Shown here: positions 26,583 to 35,903 of the stretch, piece after piece
Layout: each line of letters begins with the position of its first letter
Position numbering within the stretch: the stretch's first letter is position 1
Source: Nostoc sp. CMAA1605
GTDB taxonomy: Bacteria > Cyanobacteriota > Cyanobacteriia > Cyanobacteriales > Nostocaceae
NCBI RefSeq assembly: GCF_021596505.1
Contig: NZ_PJIZ01000022.1
Span: 24,510-88,509, forward strand
Reading direction: 5' to 3'
Length of the DNA: 64,000 nt
Position numbers and translations under genes: made by a program
Notes under the pieces: model-generated
The model's database searches: none
Seen by the model: only the letters and a program-made list of their open reading frames with translations
What the model was told of the DNA's origin: nothing

Positions 26583-26999
26583 TTATGCTGTAGCTTCCTC
26601 AGCTTCTACGCCTAACTTTTCATCTTCATCTACTTGACGCAGGCGAATGTGCTTTTTACCTAAAGTAATGAGAAATTCATCTCCTGGTTTGAGGTTCATC
26701 TGTTTTGTGTAGGCTGAACCAATTAACAAGTTACCATTGGATTGCACACTAATTCTATAGCTAGCACTACGTCCACCGCGTCCATTCGCATTGGGCGCGC
26801 TGTCTAACTGAATGCCTTCAGCATCAATTAGGGCATTCAAGAACTTCATCATATTGACGCGCTCTACACCATTTTTAGTAACGGTATAGTAGCCACACTG
26901 CTTTGCTTTTTCTTCTTTGCTAAGGTTCTCTAGCTCTTTGACTTTCTTGAGCAGTTCTTCACCGACTAGGGGTTCAATCTTTTTCTGTTTAGGCATCAA
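26583..26999 (-). CDS. Cyanobacterial AbrB-type transcription factor, cyAbrB2-like
   Basis: The product is 138 residues (one fewer if the second Met is used). The N-terminal region LLKKVKELENLSKEEKAKQCGYYTVT and the C-terminal AbrB-like fold (SYRISVQSNGNLLIGSAYTK, then MNLKPGDEFLITLGKKHIRL) match cyAbrB2 of the Sll0822/CalB group rather than cyAbrB1. These factors bind DNA through the C-terminal domain and act broadly on carbon-nitrogen balance, hydrogenase, superoxide dismutase and heterocyst genes. The upstream 700 bases contain an unusually long leader region. The protein is acidic at the end (DEDEKLGVEAEEATA). Confidence 0.9.
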   Translation of the reverse strand: MMPKQKKIEPLVGEELLKKVKELENLSKEEKAKQCGYYTVTKNGVERVNMMKFLNALIDAEGIQLDSAPNANGRGGRSASYRISVQSNGNLLIGSAYTKQMNLKPGDEFLITLGKKHIRLRQVDEDEKLGVEAEEATA

Positions 27000-27710
27000 C
27001 TTAGGTCAAAAATCAATGGTTAAAGTAGTTGAATCGATTTTCTTTTAGCTGACTTAAGCTAATAGGAACATTATCCTTTAGTTTTTATCTCAGCCTAGCC
27101 AAGTATATTACATTCAAAGGTAAAAATGTTGCAAGTTTTTCAATATTGTTAAGACCATCTATTTTAGATAATGATGATAAATATCTTTAGTTTGTTGATC
27201 ACTGCTAAACTATATTTATTTAAGTTTTCTAAAGTGGTGCAAAAAAACTTGTCTATTTACTGAGATTGATCATTGGAGTGAAAAGTGATAAGCAAAACTG
27301 ATCCTTAGTCAACCCATTTTGGATTTTAGATTTGCGATTTCGGATTGACACCGATTACTCGTTGAGTGTGGGGCTTAGAGATTGTAGATTGACCGTCTTC
27401 TCTACGAGATGCTGCGCCAAGGTAGCAGACGTAGTGCAGCGAGTATTTTATATTTTTCCACCCACGGTGGGACTTGTAACCTAAAAAATCCAAAATCCAA
27501 AATCCAAAATCTAAAATTAGGAGGGTCAATAGTCAAAATTCAATAGTAAATCGCTCAATACAGTTGCTAGCTTATAGAAGATGTGGTAAATGGTGCTGAT
27601 AATTGCTAAAGGGTAGTTCCTAAGAAACGATGACTTACTCACATACCGTTGACTGTTGACTAATGACTAATGACTAATGACTAATGACTAATGACTAATG
27701 ACTAATCCCC
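27000..27710. other. Gene-free gap: cyAbrB2 upstream region, inverted repeats and a heptamer array
   Basis: The first 300 bases are AT-rich and probably hold the cyAbrB2 promoter. At about 27318-27520, an inverted repeat built from TTTTGGATTTTAGATTT and AAAATCCAAAATCTAAAATT encloses a short hairpin CCACCCACGGTGGG. A TGACTAA heptamer array (27647-27707) runs up to the Rrf2 start. The 67-residue open frame across the inverted repeat is repeat-encoded and not a gene. Confidence 0.6.
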
Positions 27711-28154
27711 ATGAAACTAACTACTAAAGGACACTACAGCGTCAAAGCATTACTTGACTTGAGTTTACAACCTGGTTATGGGCCTGCATCTGTGAAAGTA
27801 ATATCTAAACGTCAAGATATTCCGGCTCCATACCTGGAAAAATTACTAATAGAAATGCGCCGTGCTGGACTTGTCAAATCAATTCGCGGTAGTGTAGGAG
27901 GGTATCAACTAGCAAAAAAACCCGCGCAAATTTCGATAGGGCAAATTTTAGAAGCCGTAGGAGAAACAGTCACAAATTTACCTCATCATACCCCCACACC
28001 AGCGCAAACAGAAGATTGGGTAACATTTAGCTTGTGGCAAAGACTCAACCAAAAGCTGAAAGAGGCTTTGTATAGTATTACTTTGGCAGATTTATATTAC
28101 GATGCTCGTAGTTGGCAAGCATCTTTAGGAGAAGAAGCGAGTTTTGTGGTTTAG
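27711..28154 (+). CDS. Rrf2-family transcriptional regulator without cysteines
   Basis: A 147-residue protein. The N-terminal winged helix is typical of the Rrf2 family (MKLTTKGHYSVKALLDLSLQ, IPAPYLEKLLIEMRRAGLV, SIRGSVGGYQLAK), with the dimerisation helix in the C-terminal half. IscR-like members bind a [2Fe-2S] cluster through three cysteines, but this protein has no cysteine at all, so it must sense something else, as CymR-like members do by protein contact. The start codon lies directly after a heptamer array and has no clear Shine-Dalgarno sequence. Confidence 0.9.
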   Translation: MKLTTKGHYSVKALLDLSLQPGYGPASVKVISKRQDIPAPYLEKLLIEMRRAGLVKSIRGSVGGYQLAKKPAQISIGQILEAVGETVTNLPHHTPTPAQTEDWVTFSLWQRLNQKLKEALYSITLADLYYDARSWQASLGEEASFVV

Positions 28155-28308
28155 TCAATAGTCAATAGTCAATAGTCAATAGTCAATAGTCAATAGTCAT
28201 TAGTCATTAGTCATTAGTCATTAGTCATTAGTCATTAGCTTTTCTCCTCTGCTACCTTGTCCACCTTGTCCCCAGTCCCCAGTCCCCAGTCCCCAGTCCC
28301 CAGTCCCC
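28153..28308. repeat. TAGTCAA/TAGTCAT and CCCAGTC heptamer arrays
   Basis: About twelve copies of AGTCAAT or AGTCATT follow the Rrf2 stop codon, then five copies of CCCAGTC reach the cobD start. The upstream frame of cobD is open through the second array only because it lacks stop codons. Confidence 0.9.
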
Positions 28309-28316
28309 CCAAAAAC

Positions 28317-29273
28317 GTGCTATCTGCTCTCATCCTTCTCTTGGCGGCAATTTTAGATTATTTAATTGGTGATCCTTGGGGTTGGCCTCATCCTGTGCAG
28401 GTGATGGGATGGGTGATTTCTCGTTTGAGTAAATTATTTCTGCAATTTTGCCATAAACCTTTCACCCAAAGATTAGTAGGAATTATCTTGGCTTTGATTT
28501 TAATTATTGGTAGTGGTGGTGTGGGTTGGGTGGTGATTTACATAGCGGGATGGTTACATCCATTATTAGCGATCGCTGTTCAAGTTATGCTTTTAGCTAG
28601 CTGTTTTGCTTTTCGGAGTTTGCGAAATGCAGCAGTTGATGTTTTAACACCACTAACAGCTAAAGATTTACCGTTAGCACGCCAAAAATTAAGTCAATAT
28701 GTAGGTAGAGACACAGAAAATCTATCAGAATCAGAAATTTTACGCGCGGTTTTAGAAACAGTTACAGAAAATGCTACCGATGGTGTAACATCTCCACTGT
28801 TTTACGCTATCATCGGTGCTTGCATTCCAGGTGTGGGAGCTGCACCTCTAGCGTTAGCATACAAAGCTAGTAGTACCCTAGATTCAATGGTGGGGTATCG
28901 AGAACTTCCTTATACATATATAGGATGGTGTAGTGCGCGACTAGAAGATTGTTTAACTTGGTTGCCTTGTCGTCTCACAGTGTTAACTTTAGGTTTATTA
29001 TCAGGGAAACCTGGATATGTATGGCGCATTTGTCGCCGTGATGCTAAAGCTGATCCTAGTCCTAATTCTGGTTGGAGTGAGTGCGTTTATGCAGCGATTT
29101 TGGGTGTGCAAATGGGTGGTACAAATTGGTATCGAGGAGTTCCTAAGCCAAAGCCGCTATTAGGAGATCCCATTCATCCCATTCAACCAATTCATATTAA
29201 CCAAGCCTTACAGCTTACCAGATATTGCTTTTTACTATGGTTAGGAATAGCGATCGCAATCCTAATAAACTAG
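28317..29273 (+). CDS. cobD: Adenosylcobinamide-phosphate synthase CobD/CbiB
   Basis: The product is 318 residues from the GTG at 28317. No ATG precedes the first conserved segment, and upstream codons are repeat DNA. The family markers are LDYLIGDPWGWPHPVQVMGW near the start, then RDTENLSESEILRAVLETVTEN-ATDGVTSPLFY, and AYKASSTLDSMVGYR. The integral membrane enzyme attaches the aminopropanol arm to adenosylcobyric acid in B12 or pseudo-B12 synthesis. No cobalamin riboswitch is seen upstream. Other cob genes are not in the window, so it is a dispersed pathway gene. Confidence 0.93.
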   Translation: MLSALILLLAAILDYLIGDPWGWPHPVQVMGWVISRLSKLFLQFCHKPFTQRLVGIILALILIIGSGGVGWVVIYIAGWLHPLLAIAVQVMLLASCFAFRSLRNAAVDVLTPLTAKDLPLARQKLSQYVGRDTENLSESEILRAVLETVTENATDGVTSPLFYAIIGACIPGVGAAPLALAYKASSTLDSMVGYRELPYTYIGWCSARLEDCLTWLPCRLTVLTLGLLSGKPGYVWRICRRDAKADPSPNSGWSECVYAAILGVQMGGTNWYRGVPKPKPLLGDPIHPIQPIHINQALQLTRYCFLLWLGIAIAILIN

Positions 29274-29289
29274 TCATTATTTCATACAC

Positions 29290-29400
29290 TGGGCATAGGG
29301 TATAGGGCATTGGGCATAGGTAAAAAATTCTCTCCAGTCCCCATTCCCCAGTCCCCATTCCCCATTCCCCGTTCCCCATTCCCCATTCCCCATTCCCCAA
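29290..29400. repeat. GGGCATA and CCCCATT heptamer runs
   Basis: GGGCATAGGGTATAGGGCATTGGGCAT is followed by nine CCCCATT/CCCCAGT copies that end two bases before the pyrR start, so the pyrR leader is made almost entirely of repeats. Confidence 0.85.
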
Positions 29401-29402
29401 TT

Positions 29403-29945
29403 ATGCCTACACCAAGCAAAATTGTTGAAATCCTTTCTGCCGAAGATTTACGCCGTACTGTAACGCGTTTAGCTTCTCAGATTATCGAAAGAACTCGCGA
29501 TTTATCACAGTTGGTATTAGTTGGCATTTATACCCGTGGAGTACCGTTAGCTGAACTATTAGCCCGTCAAATTGAGACACTAGAAGGTATTGATACACCA
29601 GTGGGAGCATTAGATATTACTTTCTATCGGGATGATCTAGATCAAATTGGTTTGCGAACTCCAGCCAAAACCAATATTCCCTTTGACTTGACAGGAAAAA
29701 CAGTGGTGTTAGTAGATGACGTGATTTTCAAAGGCAGAACAATTCGTGCTGCATTAAATGCTGTCAATGAATATGGTAGACCAGAAGTGATTCGTTTAGC
29801 TGTGCTGGTTGACAGAGGTCATCGCGAATTACCTATTCATCCAGATTTTATAGGTAAGCAATTACCCACTGCCAAAGAGGAAGTTGTGAAAGTTTATTTC
29901 CAAGATTGGGACAGTAAGGATGCAGTGGAATTAATTGGTTATTAA
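29403..29945 (+). CDS. pyrR: PyrR bifunctional uracil phosphoribosyltransferase/regulator
   Basis: The product is 180 residues from the ATG at 29403. It is a type I phosphoribosyltransferase with the PRPP-binding loop [20 protein letters not shown] and PyrR features [28 protein letters not shown] and [10 protein letters not shown]. In other bacteria PyrR binds pyr mRNA to control pyrimidine genes and has some uracil phosphoribosyltransferase activity. No attenuator-like leader is visible here because the upstream region is heptamer repeats. A neighbouring pyr gene is absent, so its regulatory target in this organism is uncertain. Confidence 0.92.
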   Translation: MPTPSKIVEILSAEDLRRTVTRLASQIIERTRDLSQLVLVGIYTRGVPLAELLARQIETLEGIDTPVGALDITFYRDDLDQIGLRTPAKTNIPFDLTGKTVVLVDDVIFKGRTIRAALNAVNEYGRPEVIRLAVLVDRGHRELPIHPDFIGKQLPTAKEEVVKVYFQDWDSKDAVELIGY

Positions 29946-29946
29946 T

Positions 29947-30160
29947 TCAGCAAGTGCTGAGTGCTGAGTAGTGAGTGCTGAGTGCTGAGTGCTGAGTGCT
30001 GAGTGCTGAGTGCTGAGTGCTGAGTGCTGTTAGCGGTAGCGCGGCGTTTAGCAGGTACTGACTAATGACTAATGACTAATGACTATTGACTAATGACTAA
30101 TGACTAATGACTAATGACTAATGACTATTGACTAATGACTAATGACTATTGACTATTGAC
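29947..30160. repeat. GAGTGCT and TGACTAA heptamer arrays with a GTTAGCGG element
   Basis: About ten GAGTGCT copies (29950-30030), then GTTAGCGGTAGCGCGGCGTT (30030-30050), then about fourteen TGACTAA/TGACTAT copies (30058-30158). The middle element recurs in reverse orientation at about 42876-42902. From 30160 to 30516 I see only AT-rich sequence and an unsupported 82-residue reverse frame. Confidence 0.85.
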
Positions 30161-30516
30161 CAACTGTCTTCTTCTTTACCTCGTTTAAACGCTTTTATTC
30201 CTGTAGAGGGATTACCAAACCGCCCTAAATTAAGGTTTATTGTAAAAGTAAGTCTTAGAATTGTTGACGACATAGGACAAAATATATTTTTTATCTCAAG
30301 ATGACTCAATTTAGACCTCATAGACAAAGATGCAATGTTATTTTTTATTGTTTTGACAGCATCAAAGTAGAGGGATATAGATATCATATTTAATCATTAC
30401 TTTAAAAATCCTTCATTATCAAACTACACACTTTCATAATTTTGCTTGGATAAAACAATTGAGAGCAAAACGCTGGTTGGAAACTGAAGAACTGCTACTA
30501 GCAGCGATGGGAAGCA

Positions 30517-32406
30517 ATGGAAAAGAGTCCAATTAGAGTCTTGTTAATTGATGATAATGAAAATGATTACGTTCTCACTCATGATTGGTTAAGTGAGTGT
30601 CAAATAATCACCTGTGAACTAGAATGGGTCGATAATTATCAAGCTGCTCAAGCTGCGATCGCTCAAGCTCAACATGACATCTATATTGTAGATTACCGTT
30701 TAGGACTAGATAGCGGACTGGAATTAATTCGTGAAGCAGTTAATGATGGTTGCAAAGCACCCGTAATTTTACTGACTGGTCAAGGAGACAGGGAAATCGA
30801 CCTGCAAGCAATACAAGCAGGCGCAGCAGATTATTTAGAAAAAGGATTATTGAATGCACCTTTATTAGAACGTGCGATTCGTTATGCTATTGAACGCAAA
30901 GACACAGAAAAACAAATTAAGCAACAAGCTGCTTTACTTGATATTGCGAAAGATGCCATTTTTGTCCAGAATTTAGCCGGACAAATTTTATTTTGGAATC
31001 AAGCTGCCGAGTTACTTTACGGCTGGGAGAAAGCAGCAGCTATTGGGAAGAAAACACATGAACTGTGGCAAGAAACTAATTTACAACTATTAAATACAGC
31101 TTTAGAAGATTTAAAAAAAAATCACTATTGGGAAGGTGAATTAAATCAAAAAACTAAAACTGGAAAAAACATCATTGTTGAAAGTCGTTGGACGCTAGTA
31201 AATGAATTTGGAGAACAAACCGAATCGATTCTTGTAGTCAACACAGAAATTACCGAGAAAAAACAACTAGAAGCACAGTTTCTCCGCGCTCAACGTTTAG
31301 AAAGTATCGGCACTTTAGCTAGTGGAATTGCTCACGACCTCAATAATGTCTTAGCTCCTATTTTAATGACAGCACAACTATTAGAATCCCAAATTCAAGA
31401 TGAGCGTTCTTTGCGACTACTGCCGATATTAATTAGTAATGCTAAACGAGGCGCAAATTTAGTTAAACAGGTACTTTCTTTTACCCGTGGACTAGAAGGC
31501 GATCGCACTCTTTTGCAACTCAGGCATTTAATTCTAGAAGTGCAACAAATAATTAAAGAAACATTCCCGAAATCAATTGAAGTTGCTACTAAAATCTTAC
31601 CAAATCTTTGGACTGTATCGGCTGATGCTACACAAATTCATCAAGTGCTGATGAATTTGTGTGTGAATGCGCGTGATGCTATGCCAAATGGGGGGATATT
31701 ACAAATTGCGGCTGAGAATTTTTTCATCGATGAAAATTATGCCAGGATGAATTTAGATGCAAAGGTCGGCTCTTATGTGATGGTAACGGTGACAGATACA
31801 GGTAGCGGTATTAGTCCAGAAATTTTAGACCGAATATTTGAGCCATTTTTCACCACCAAAGAAATAAATCAAGGGACTGGGCTTGGTCTTTCTACTGTTC
31901 TTGGTATTATTAAAAGTCACGGGGGTTTTATCAATGTCACTACGGAAATAGCCAAAGGTAGTCAATTTAAAATCTATTTACCAGCACAAGAAGCTAAAGA
32001 AACGCTGGAGGAAATAGAAGCAGAATCACCTCTAGGCAATGGAGAACTGATTTTAGTTGTAGATGACGAAGATGCAATTAGAAACATTACTAAAACATCC
32101 CTAGAAAGCCACAACTACAAAGCTATCACAGCCAGTGATGGTATTGAGGCTATAGCTTTATATGCAGAATATCAATCAGAAATATCTTTGGTATTAACAG
32201 ATATGGTCATGCCGTCAATGGACGGATTAACGACGATTCGCACATTACAAAAAATTAACCCTGGAGTCAAAATTATTGCGGTCAGTGGACTGGCTACTAG
32301 TGATAAAGTAAGTGCAGCCCATAATATAGGTATTCAAGCTTTTTTAGCAAAACCCTATACAGCTAGTCAGTTATTACAAACAATCAGTAGAGTCAATCAA
32401 TTTTAA
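30517..32406 (+). CDS. Hybrid histidine kinase REC-PAS-HisKA-HATPase-REC
   Basis: A 629-residue cytoplasmic protein with no membrane segment. The N-terminal receiver (about 5-125) has IRVLLIDDNENDY and the phospho-acceptor region IVDYRLGLDSG. A PAS domain (about 140-250; QNLAGQILFWNQAAELLYGW) follows. The histidine kinase core has the H-box IGTLASGIAHDLNNVLAPIL, N-box NLCVNARDAMPNGG and G-box GTGLGLSTVLGIIKSHGG. The C-terminal receiver has LVVDDEDAIRN and LVLTDMVMPSMDG. Two receivers around one kinase suggest a phosphorelay controlled by another kinase. The start follows GGAAGCA. The signal is unknown. Confidence 0.93.
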   Translation: MEKSPIRVLLIDDNENDYVLTHDWLSECQIITCELEWVDNYQAAQAAIAQAQHDIYIVDYRLGLDSGLELIREAVNDGCKAPVILLTGQGDREIDLQAIQAGAADYLEKGLLNAPLLERAIRYAIERKDTEKQIKQQAALLDIAKDAIFVQNLAGQILFWNQAAELLYGWEKAAAIGKKTHELWQETNLQLLNTALEDLKKNHYWEGELNQKTKTGKNIIVESRWTLVNEFGEQTESILVVNTEITEKKQLEAQFLRAQRLESIGTLASGIAHDLNNVLAPILMTAQLLESQIQDERSLRLLPILISNAKRGANLVKQVLSFTRGLEGDRTLLQLRHLILEVQQIIKETFPKSIEVATKILPNLWTVSADATQIHQVLMNLCVNARDAMPNGGILQIAAENFFIDENYARMNLDAKVGSYVMVTVTDTGSGISPEILDRIFEPFFTTKEINQGTGLGLSTVLGIIKSHGGFINVTTEIAKGSQFKIYLPAQEAKETLEEIEAESPLGNGELILVVDDEDAIRNITKTSLESHNYKAITASDGIEAIALYAEYQSEISLVLTDMVMPSMDGLTTIRTLQKINPGVKIIAVSGLATSDKVSAAHNIGIQAFLAKPYTASQLLQTISRVNQF

Positions 32407-32482
32407 ATTTTAGATTCAATCCAAAATTTAAAATCTAAAATTCGGAGTTTCAAACAGAAATAACACTTAGAATACTGGTGTC

Positions 32483-32881
32483 ATGCAAACTAACCAAACT
32501 ATAAAATCTGAAGTTTTAGCAGCGAATACAGCCTTTTATCGAGCTTTTGAAAAAAAAGATATAGATGCGATGAGTAATGTGTGGTCAAAAGGTACTGGTA
32601 GTTGCTGTATTCACCCTGGTTGCGATGCGCTACGGGGTTGGCAAGAAATCAGCATTTCTTGGGAACAAATATTTAAAAATACGGCTTATATGGAAATTAA
32701 TACTGATATTCTGAATATAGAATTAGTAGATAGTTTAGCTTATTTAAGCGTGATAGAAAATGTCTTACAAGTGGTTAGAGGTAAAAGGTTAGAGGCACGC
32801 TCAATAGCTACCAATATATTTCAATTATTGGGAGGTAAGTGGTATTTAGTGCATCATCATGGTAGCCCAATTATGAGATAG
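32483..32881 (+). CDS. SnoaL-like / NTF2-like protein, 132 residues
   Basis: The pattern is that of the small SnoaL-3-type fold: a first helix AANTAFYRAFEKKDIDAMSNVWSK split by the conserved W, the segment CIHPGCDALRGWQEISISWE, then strands ending in LGGKWYLVHHHGSP. CIHPG with a downstream GW is a recurrent signature of this subfamily and may line a ligand pocket. It is a cytoplasmic protein with no assigned substrate. It lies between the hybrid kinase and moaE on the same strand, with 50-75 base gaps, so cotranscription is possible. Confidence 0.82.
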   Translation: MQTNQTIKSEVLAANTAFYRAFEKKDIDAMSNVWSKGTGSCCIHPGCDALRGWQEISISWEQIFKNTAYMEINTDILNIELVDSLAYLSVIENVLQVVRGKRLEARSIATNIFQLLGGKWYLVHHHGSPIMR

Positions 32882-32928
32882 TAATTAGTAATTGGGATTT
32901 AGATTTAGGATAATTTTTTAATAAACTT

Positions 32929-33438
32929 ATGAAATCAGTGCTGACATCTAACCATATTGCTATTCAAAAACCTAGAGAGGAAGATAGCTTTGCTATTACC
33001 TTTGCACCATTATCTATAGATGAAATCTATCATCGAGCCGATGATCCTGCTAATGGTGCTGTTGTAATTATGAGTGGAACGGTTCGCAATCAAACTGATG
33101 GTAAACCAGTGATTGCGCTGGAATATCAAGCGTATGAACCGATGGCCTTGCAAGTTTTTTATCAAATTGCGGCTGAGATTCGCCATCAATGGACTGATGT
33201 AAATCGTGTAGTTATTCATCATCGCATCGGACGTTTGCAAATAGGAGAAATTAGCGTTTTAGTAGCAATTGGTTGTCCGCATCGCAGTGAAGCTTTTGAT
33301 GCTTGTCGTTATGCAATTGATACTTTAAAACACAATGCGCCCATTTGGAAAAAGGAATGGTACAGTGCAGAAAATGGGGCTTTATCTAGTACCTGGGTAA
33401 GTATTGGAGCTTGTGAACAGTCAGGAGACAACTGTTAG
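32929..33438 (+). CDS. moaE: Molybdopterin synthase catalytic subunit MoaE
   Basis: A 169-residue protein with the MoaE signatures GAVVIMSGTVRNQTDGKPV, LEYQAYEPMALQ, the catalytic-site segment VVIHHRIGRLQIGEISVLVA and the C-terminal lysine motif NAPIWKKEWY. It transfers sulphur from the MoaD thiocarboxylate to precursor Z in molybdenum cofactor synthesis, needed for nitrate reductase. The N-terminal 20 residues are a non-conserved extension. No moaD lies adjacent. Confidence 0.93.
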   Translation: MKSVLTSNHIAIQKPREEDSFAITFAPLSIDEIYHRADDPANGAVVIMSGTVRNQTDGKPVIALEYQAYEPMALQVFYQIAAEIRHQWTDVNRVVIHHRIGRLQIGEISVLVAIGCPHRSEAFDACRYAIDTLKHNAPIWKKEWYSAENGALSSTWVSIGACEQSGDNC

Positions 33439-33881
33439 ATAAATAATAAGCGATCGCTCTTAACCCAAGATGAGGAAATATTAACTTTCCTCATCTAATC
33501 AATTAAATTCATGTAATTTTCAGGCGGAAAATTTCACGCAAATTAGTGAGATTTTTCTTGATATATTTATCGAGAATTGCGGGGATTAGTAGAAGCAGGA
33601 ATCAATTGAGGAAATGGGTCTGGTTGTGGTTGGGGAATTCTAACTCCACGACCTTCTTGTGCGGCTCTGATTTTTTTAAGCTAGTTCGTAGTAAGGACTT
33701 TAGTCCTTACTACAAACCTTTGATTATTTACTTAACTTGCAATTAGGATTAATGGACTTCCAAAAAATAAATTATCCAATTTCTGCGAGAAGACATCGTG
33801 ATTTTTCCCCCTGCTCCCTGCCCCCTGCCCCTCTGCCTACAAAGTGATAGTATATTTTTCTAGTGGTAAGTCCCTAATTTC
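33439..33881. other. Gap with hairpin repeat core and possible gene remnant
   Basis: A core copy of the mobile hairpin (33683-33731) lies in the middle. On the reverse strand, 33567-33680 encodes a stop-free 37-residue stretch with RIPQPQPDPFPQLIPA and no start codon. It may be the relic of a proline-rich secreted protein truncated by the repeat. A C-rich low-complexity run follows at about 33803-33838. Confidence 0.4.
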
Positions 33882-34817
33882 TTAGCGCAGGTTAATGGGA
33901 TATTTCCTAAAGGTATCTCCGCCGGTGAAACGTACCAGTGGCCGTCCCGTTCTATTAACCAGTTGTACCGCCGCAGAACAACTTTCAGGTGTCGCAATTC
34001 TGACTCTATCTATATTCCAGTTATCGTAACCATCAAAAGGATTGCGGGGTGCGCCACTATGTTCGATTCTCAATCCAGCCAAGTCACCAATTTTTGTCCC
34101 TGATGGTAAAGGAATAGTTACTGTATTGGTGGAGTTATTTGGCCAATTTCTTCCCTGGTTAAGATTTACCTTTGACAGTGTTGTGCCATTCTGTAGTTTA
34201 ATTACTCCGTAGGCTACAGAACCGCCTCTGATGTCATCACCGCCAGTGGTAATGGCTACTTGCAAGGATGAAATAGGTGTATTTCTGGCTGAGGATGGGG
34301 CATTGAGGGTAATATCGTGAAATGTGTTGACTCCAGTCAAACGCACCAATGGCCGTCCAGATGTGTTTGCTAGTTGTACCCCAGCAGAACAGGTTCTAGG
34401 TGTAGCAACCTTGAGGGTATCAACATTCCAGTTATCGTAGCCATCAGGAAATCGCCGGGGCGCGCCATCATGTTCTAGGGTGAAAGAAACTAAATCCCCA
34501 AGTGTTGTACCTGTGGGTAAAGGTAGAGAAACCCTGTAGGTGGAGTTGTTACCCCAGTTTCTACCACGATTTAGATTAACTTTTTCTGTCCTTCCACCTC
34601 TTAATTCCACAATTCCGTACACAACAGAACCACCACGCAAATCATCACCACCAGTAGTAATGGTTACATCTAAAGCGGAAACCTCTGTTGTGGGAGATTG
34701 AGCGATACTCCAGGGGAGTCGCTGCGCGATCGCACTGTTTTGTTGTACAGTCAAAACAGCAGTAGTGGGTACAAGTAAACTCAGAATGAGGCTTTTAAAT
34801 CTAATATATTTGTTCAT
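33882..34817 (-). CDS. Secreted protein of two tandem ~130-residue repeats
   Basis: A 311-residue product with a strong Shine-Dalgarno (AGGAGG nine bases before the ATG) and a signal peptide (SLILSLLVPTTAVLTVQQNS, likely cut near the Ala that follows). The mature part is an internal duplication. Each half contains ITTGGDD(L/I)RGGSV, VNLN(R/Q)GRNW-x-NNST, LPLPTG or IPLPSG, L-x-HDGAPR or HSGAPR, DGYDNWN and a closing SGRPLVR or TGRPLVR. It looks like a beta-sandwich domain related to those appended to secreted enzymes and toxins, here without a catalytic domain. A carbohydrate- or lipid-binding role is possible but unproven. The gene is monocistronic and divergent from the sigma factor gene. 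Confidence 0.75.
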   Translation of the reverse strand: MNKYIRFKSLILSLLVPTTAVLTVQQNSAIAQRLPWSIAQSPTTEVSALDVTITTGGDDLRGGSVVYGIVELRGGRTEKVNLNRGRNWGNNSTYRVSLPLPTGTTLGDLVSFTLEHDGAPRRFPDGYDNWNVDTLKVATPRTCSAGVQLANTSGRPLVRLTGVNTFHDITLNAPSSARNTPISSLQVAITTGGDDIRGGSVAYGVIKLQNGTTLSKVNLNQGRNWPNNSTNTVTIPLPSGTKIGDLAGLRIEHSGAPRNPFDGYDNWNIDRVRIATPESCSAAVQLVNRTGRPLVRFTGGDTFRKYPINLR

Positions 34818-35165
34818 AGATATTTCCTCCTACTTAACTTTCTGCCATCACGAGAGTTAGTTGATTTCGTCCTCACTTTCAATAACAGGTGAGGCTGAGA
34901 AAATATTCCGAAATTTGCTAAAAAATTTTTGCTCAACATCATAAAAAGACTGCAAAGCAAGACTCAGTAAGCTTTTCGTTACTCATGCAATCTTTAGCAG
35001 GTGCATAAAATCTTATCCCCAAACCTATATATGTCAGTGTTTTTGATCTGACAAATAGCAATTTCATTTGGAACAGACGTATCAAGGATTAGTCTATTGA
35101 GTAATCTGCAATCGCCGTCCTCTTATGATCTGCTCTCTTTTTATGTAAGTTGAGATAATATACTT
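34818..35165. other. Divergent promoter region
   Basis: The region separates the secreted protein from the sigma factor gene. It is AT-rich with no gene or repeat array. ATGTAAGTTGAGATAATATA, directly before the sigma factor ATG at 35166, contains a TATAAT-like box too close to the start codon to leave a usual leader, so either the start is later or translation is leaderless. Confidence 0.4.
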
Positions 35166-35801
35166 ATGCAGTCAAAACCAATCGCAGATACCGTTACACA
35201 TTTCATCATTGATGCCGAGTATCAAGAAGTAATCGCCAAGATTGCGCGCAAATATACTAGAGGCACTTCTATGTCTTGGGAAGATGCGGTGCAAACTGCA
35301 ATGATGAAAGTTTACGAAGCTGTCAAAGCTGGAAAGTTTCACCAAGGGGGAATGGCAGAATTTCAGCGTTGGGCTACAGTTGTAGCGCGATATGAGATTA
35401 TTAACTTTGTGAAAAAAGAACAGCTGCGTCACTACCAAAGTCTCGATACTACTATCGCTGGTACAGATTTGTTTTGGGTTGATACCATTGCTGATGATAG
35501 TAATTTATGGGATGTTGTCACCCGCGCCGATTTAATTATCCAAGCAAAACAAGCAATTATCAATCTAGATTCGCGGTATAGCGATCGCGGTTATCTCAAA
35601 TTATGGCAGCTAATGGTTGCAGGAAAAAACCAAACCCAACAAGCGTCTGCATTAGGAATTAGTCAAGGTGAAGTTTCCAAGCGTTGGAAAGAATTAGTTG
35701 GACGTGTCGCTATGGAATTAGGACTATTACAACCCGAAGCCATTAAACACGCACAAACTCAAACCAAAGCTACTCGCAAGCGTTCACAAGCCACATGGTA
35801 G
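35166..35801 (+). CDS. Sigma-70 family RNA polymerase sigma factor, group 3/4-like
   Basis: A 211-residue protein with region 2 at about residues 20-85 (IARKYTRGTSMSWEDAVQTA, then AEFQRWATVVARYEIINFVK, which resembles the -10 recognition helix) and a region 4-type helix-turn-helix near 150-180 (NQTQQASALGISQGEVSKRW). It lacks regions 1 and 3, so it is extracytoplasmic-function-like. No anti-sigma factor is recognisable. The next gene, 100 bases downstream, is a HEAT-repeat protein and could regulate it. Confidence 0.85.
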   Translation: MQSKPIADTVTHFIIDAEYQEVIAKIARKYTRGTSMSWEDAVQTAMMKVYEAVKAGKFHQGGMAEFQRWATVVARYEIINFVKKEQLRHYQSLDTTIAGTDLFWVDTIADDSNLWDVVTRADLIIQAKQAIINLDSRYSDRGYLKLWQLMVAGKNQTQQASALGISQGEVSKRWKELVGRVAMELGLLQPEAIKHAQTQTKATRKRSQATW

Positions 35802-35903
35802 TTTTTTCGCCAATTTGGAAGAATTTATTATTTGTTGGCATAGAATAATCCACTGACTTGTTAACACAATTAACAACCCTTCAATATCGGGAAATTTTCA
35901 CCT

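Noticed and set aside
30139..30387. 82-residue reverse-strand frame
   Set aside because: Its end is repeat-encoded and the remaining sequence shows no recognisable domain, ribosome binding site or neighbour support.
33567..33680. Proline-rich reverse-strand stretch as a gene
   Set aside because: It has no start codon and is closed by a stop just upstream within the hairpin repeat; kept only as a possible relic.
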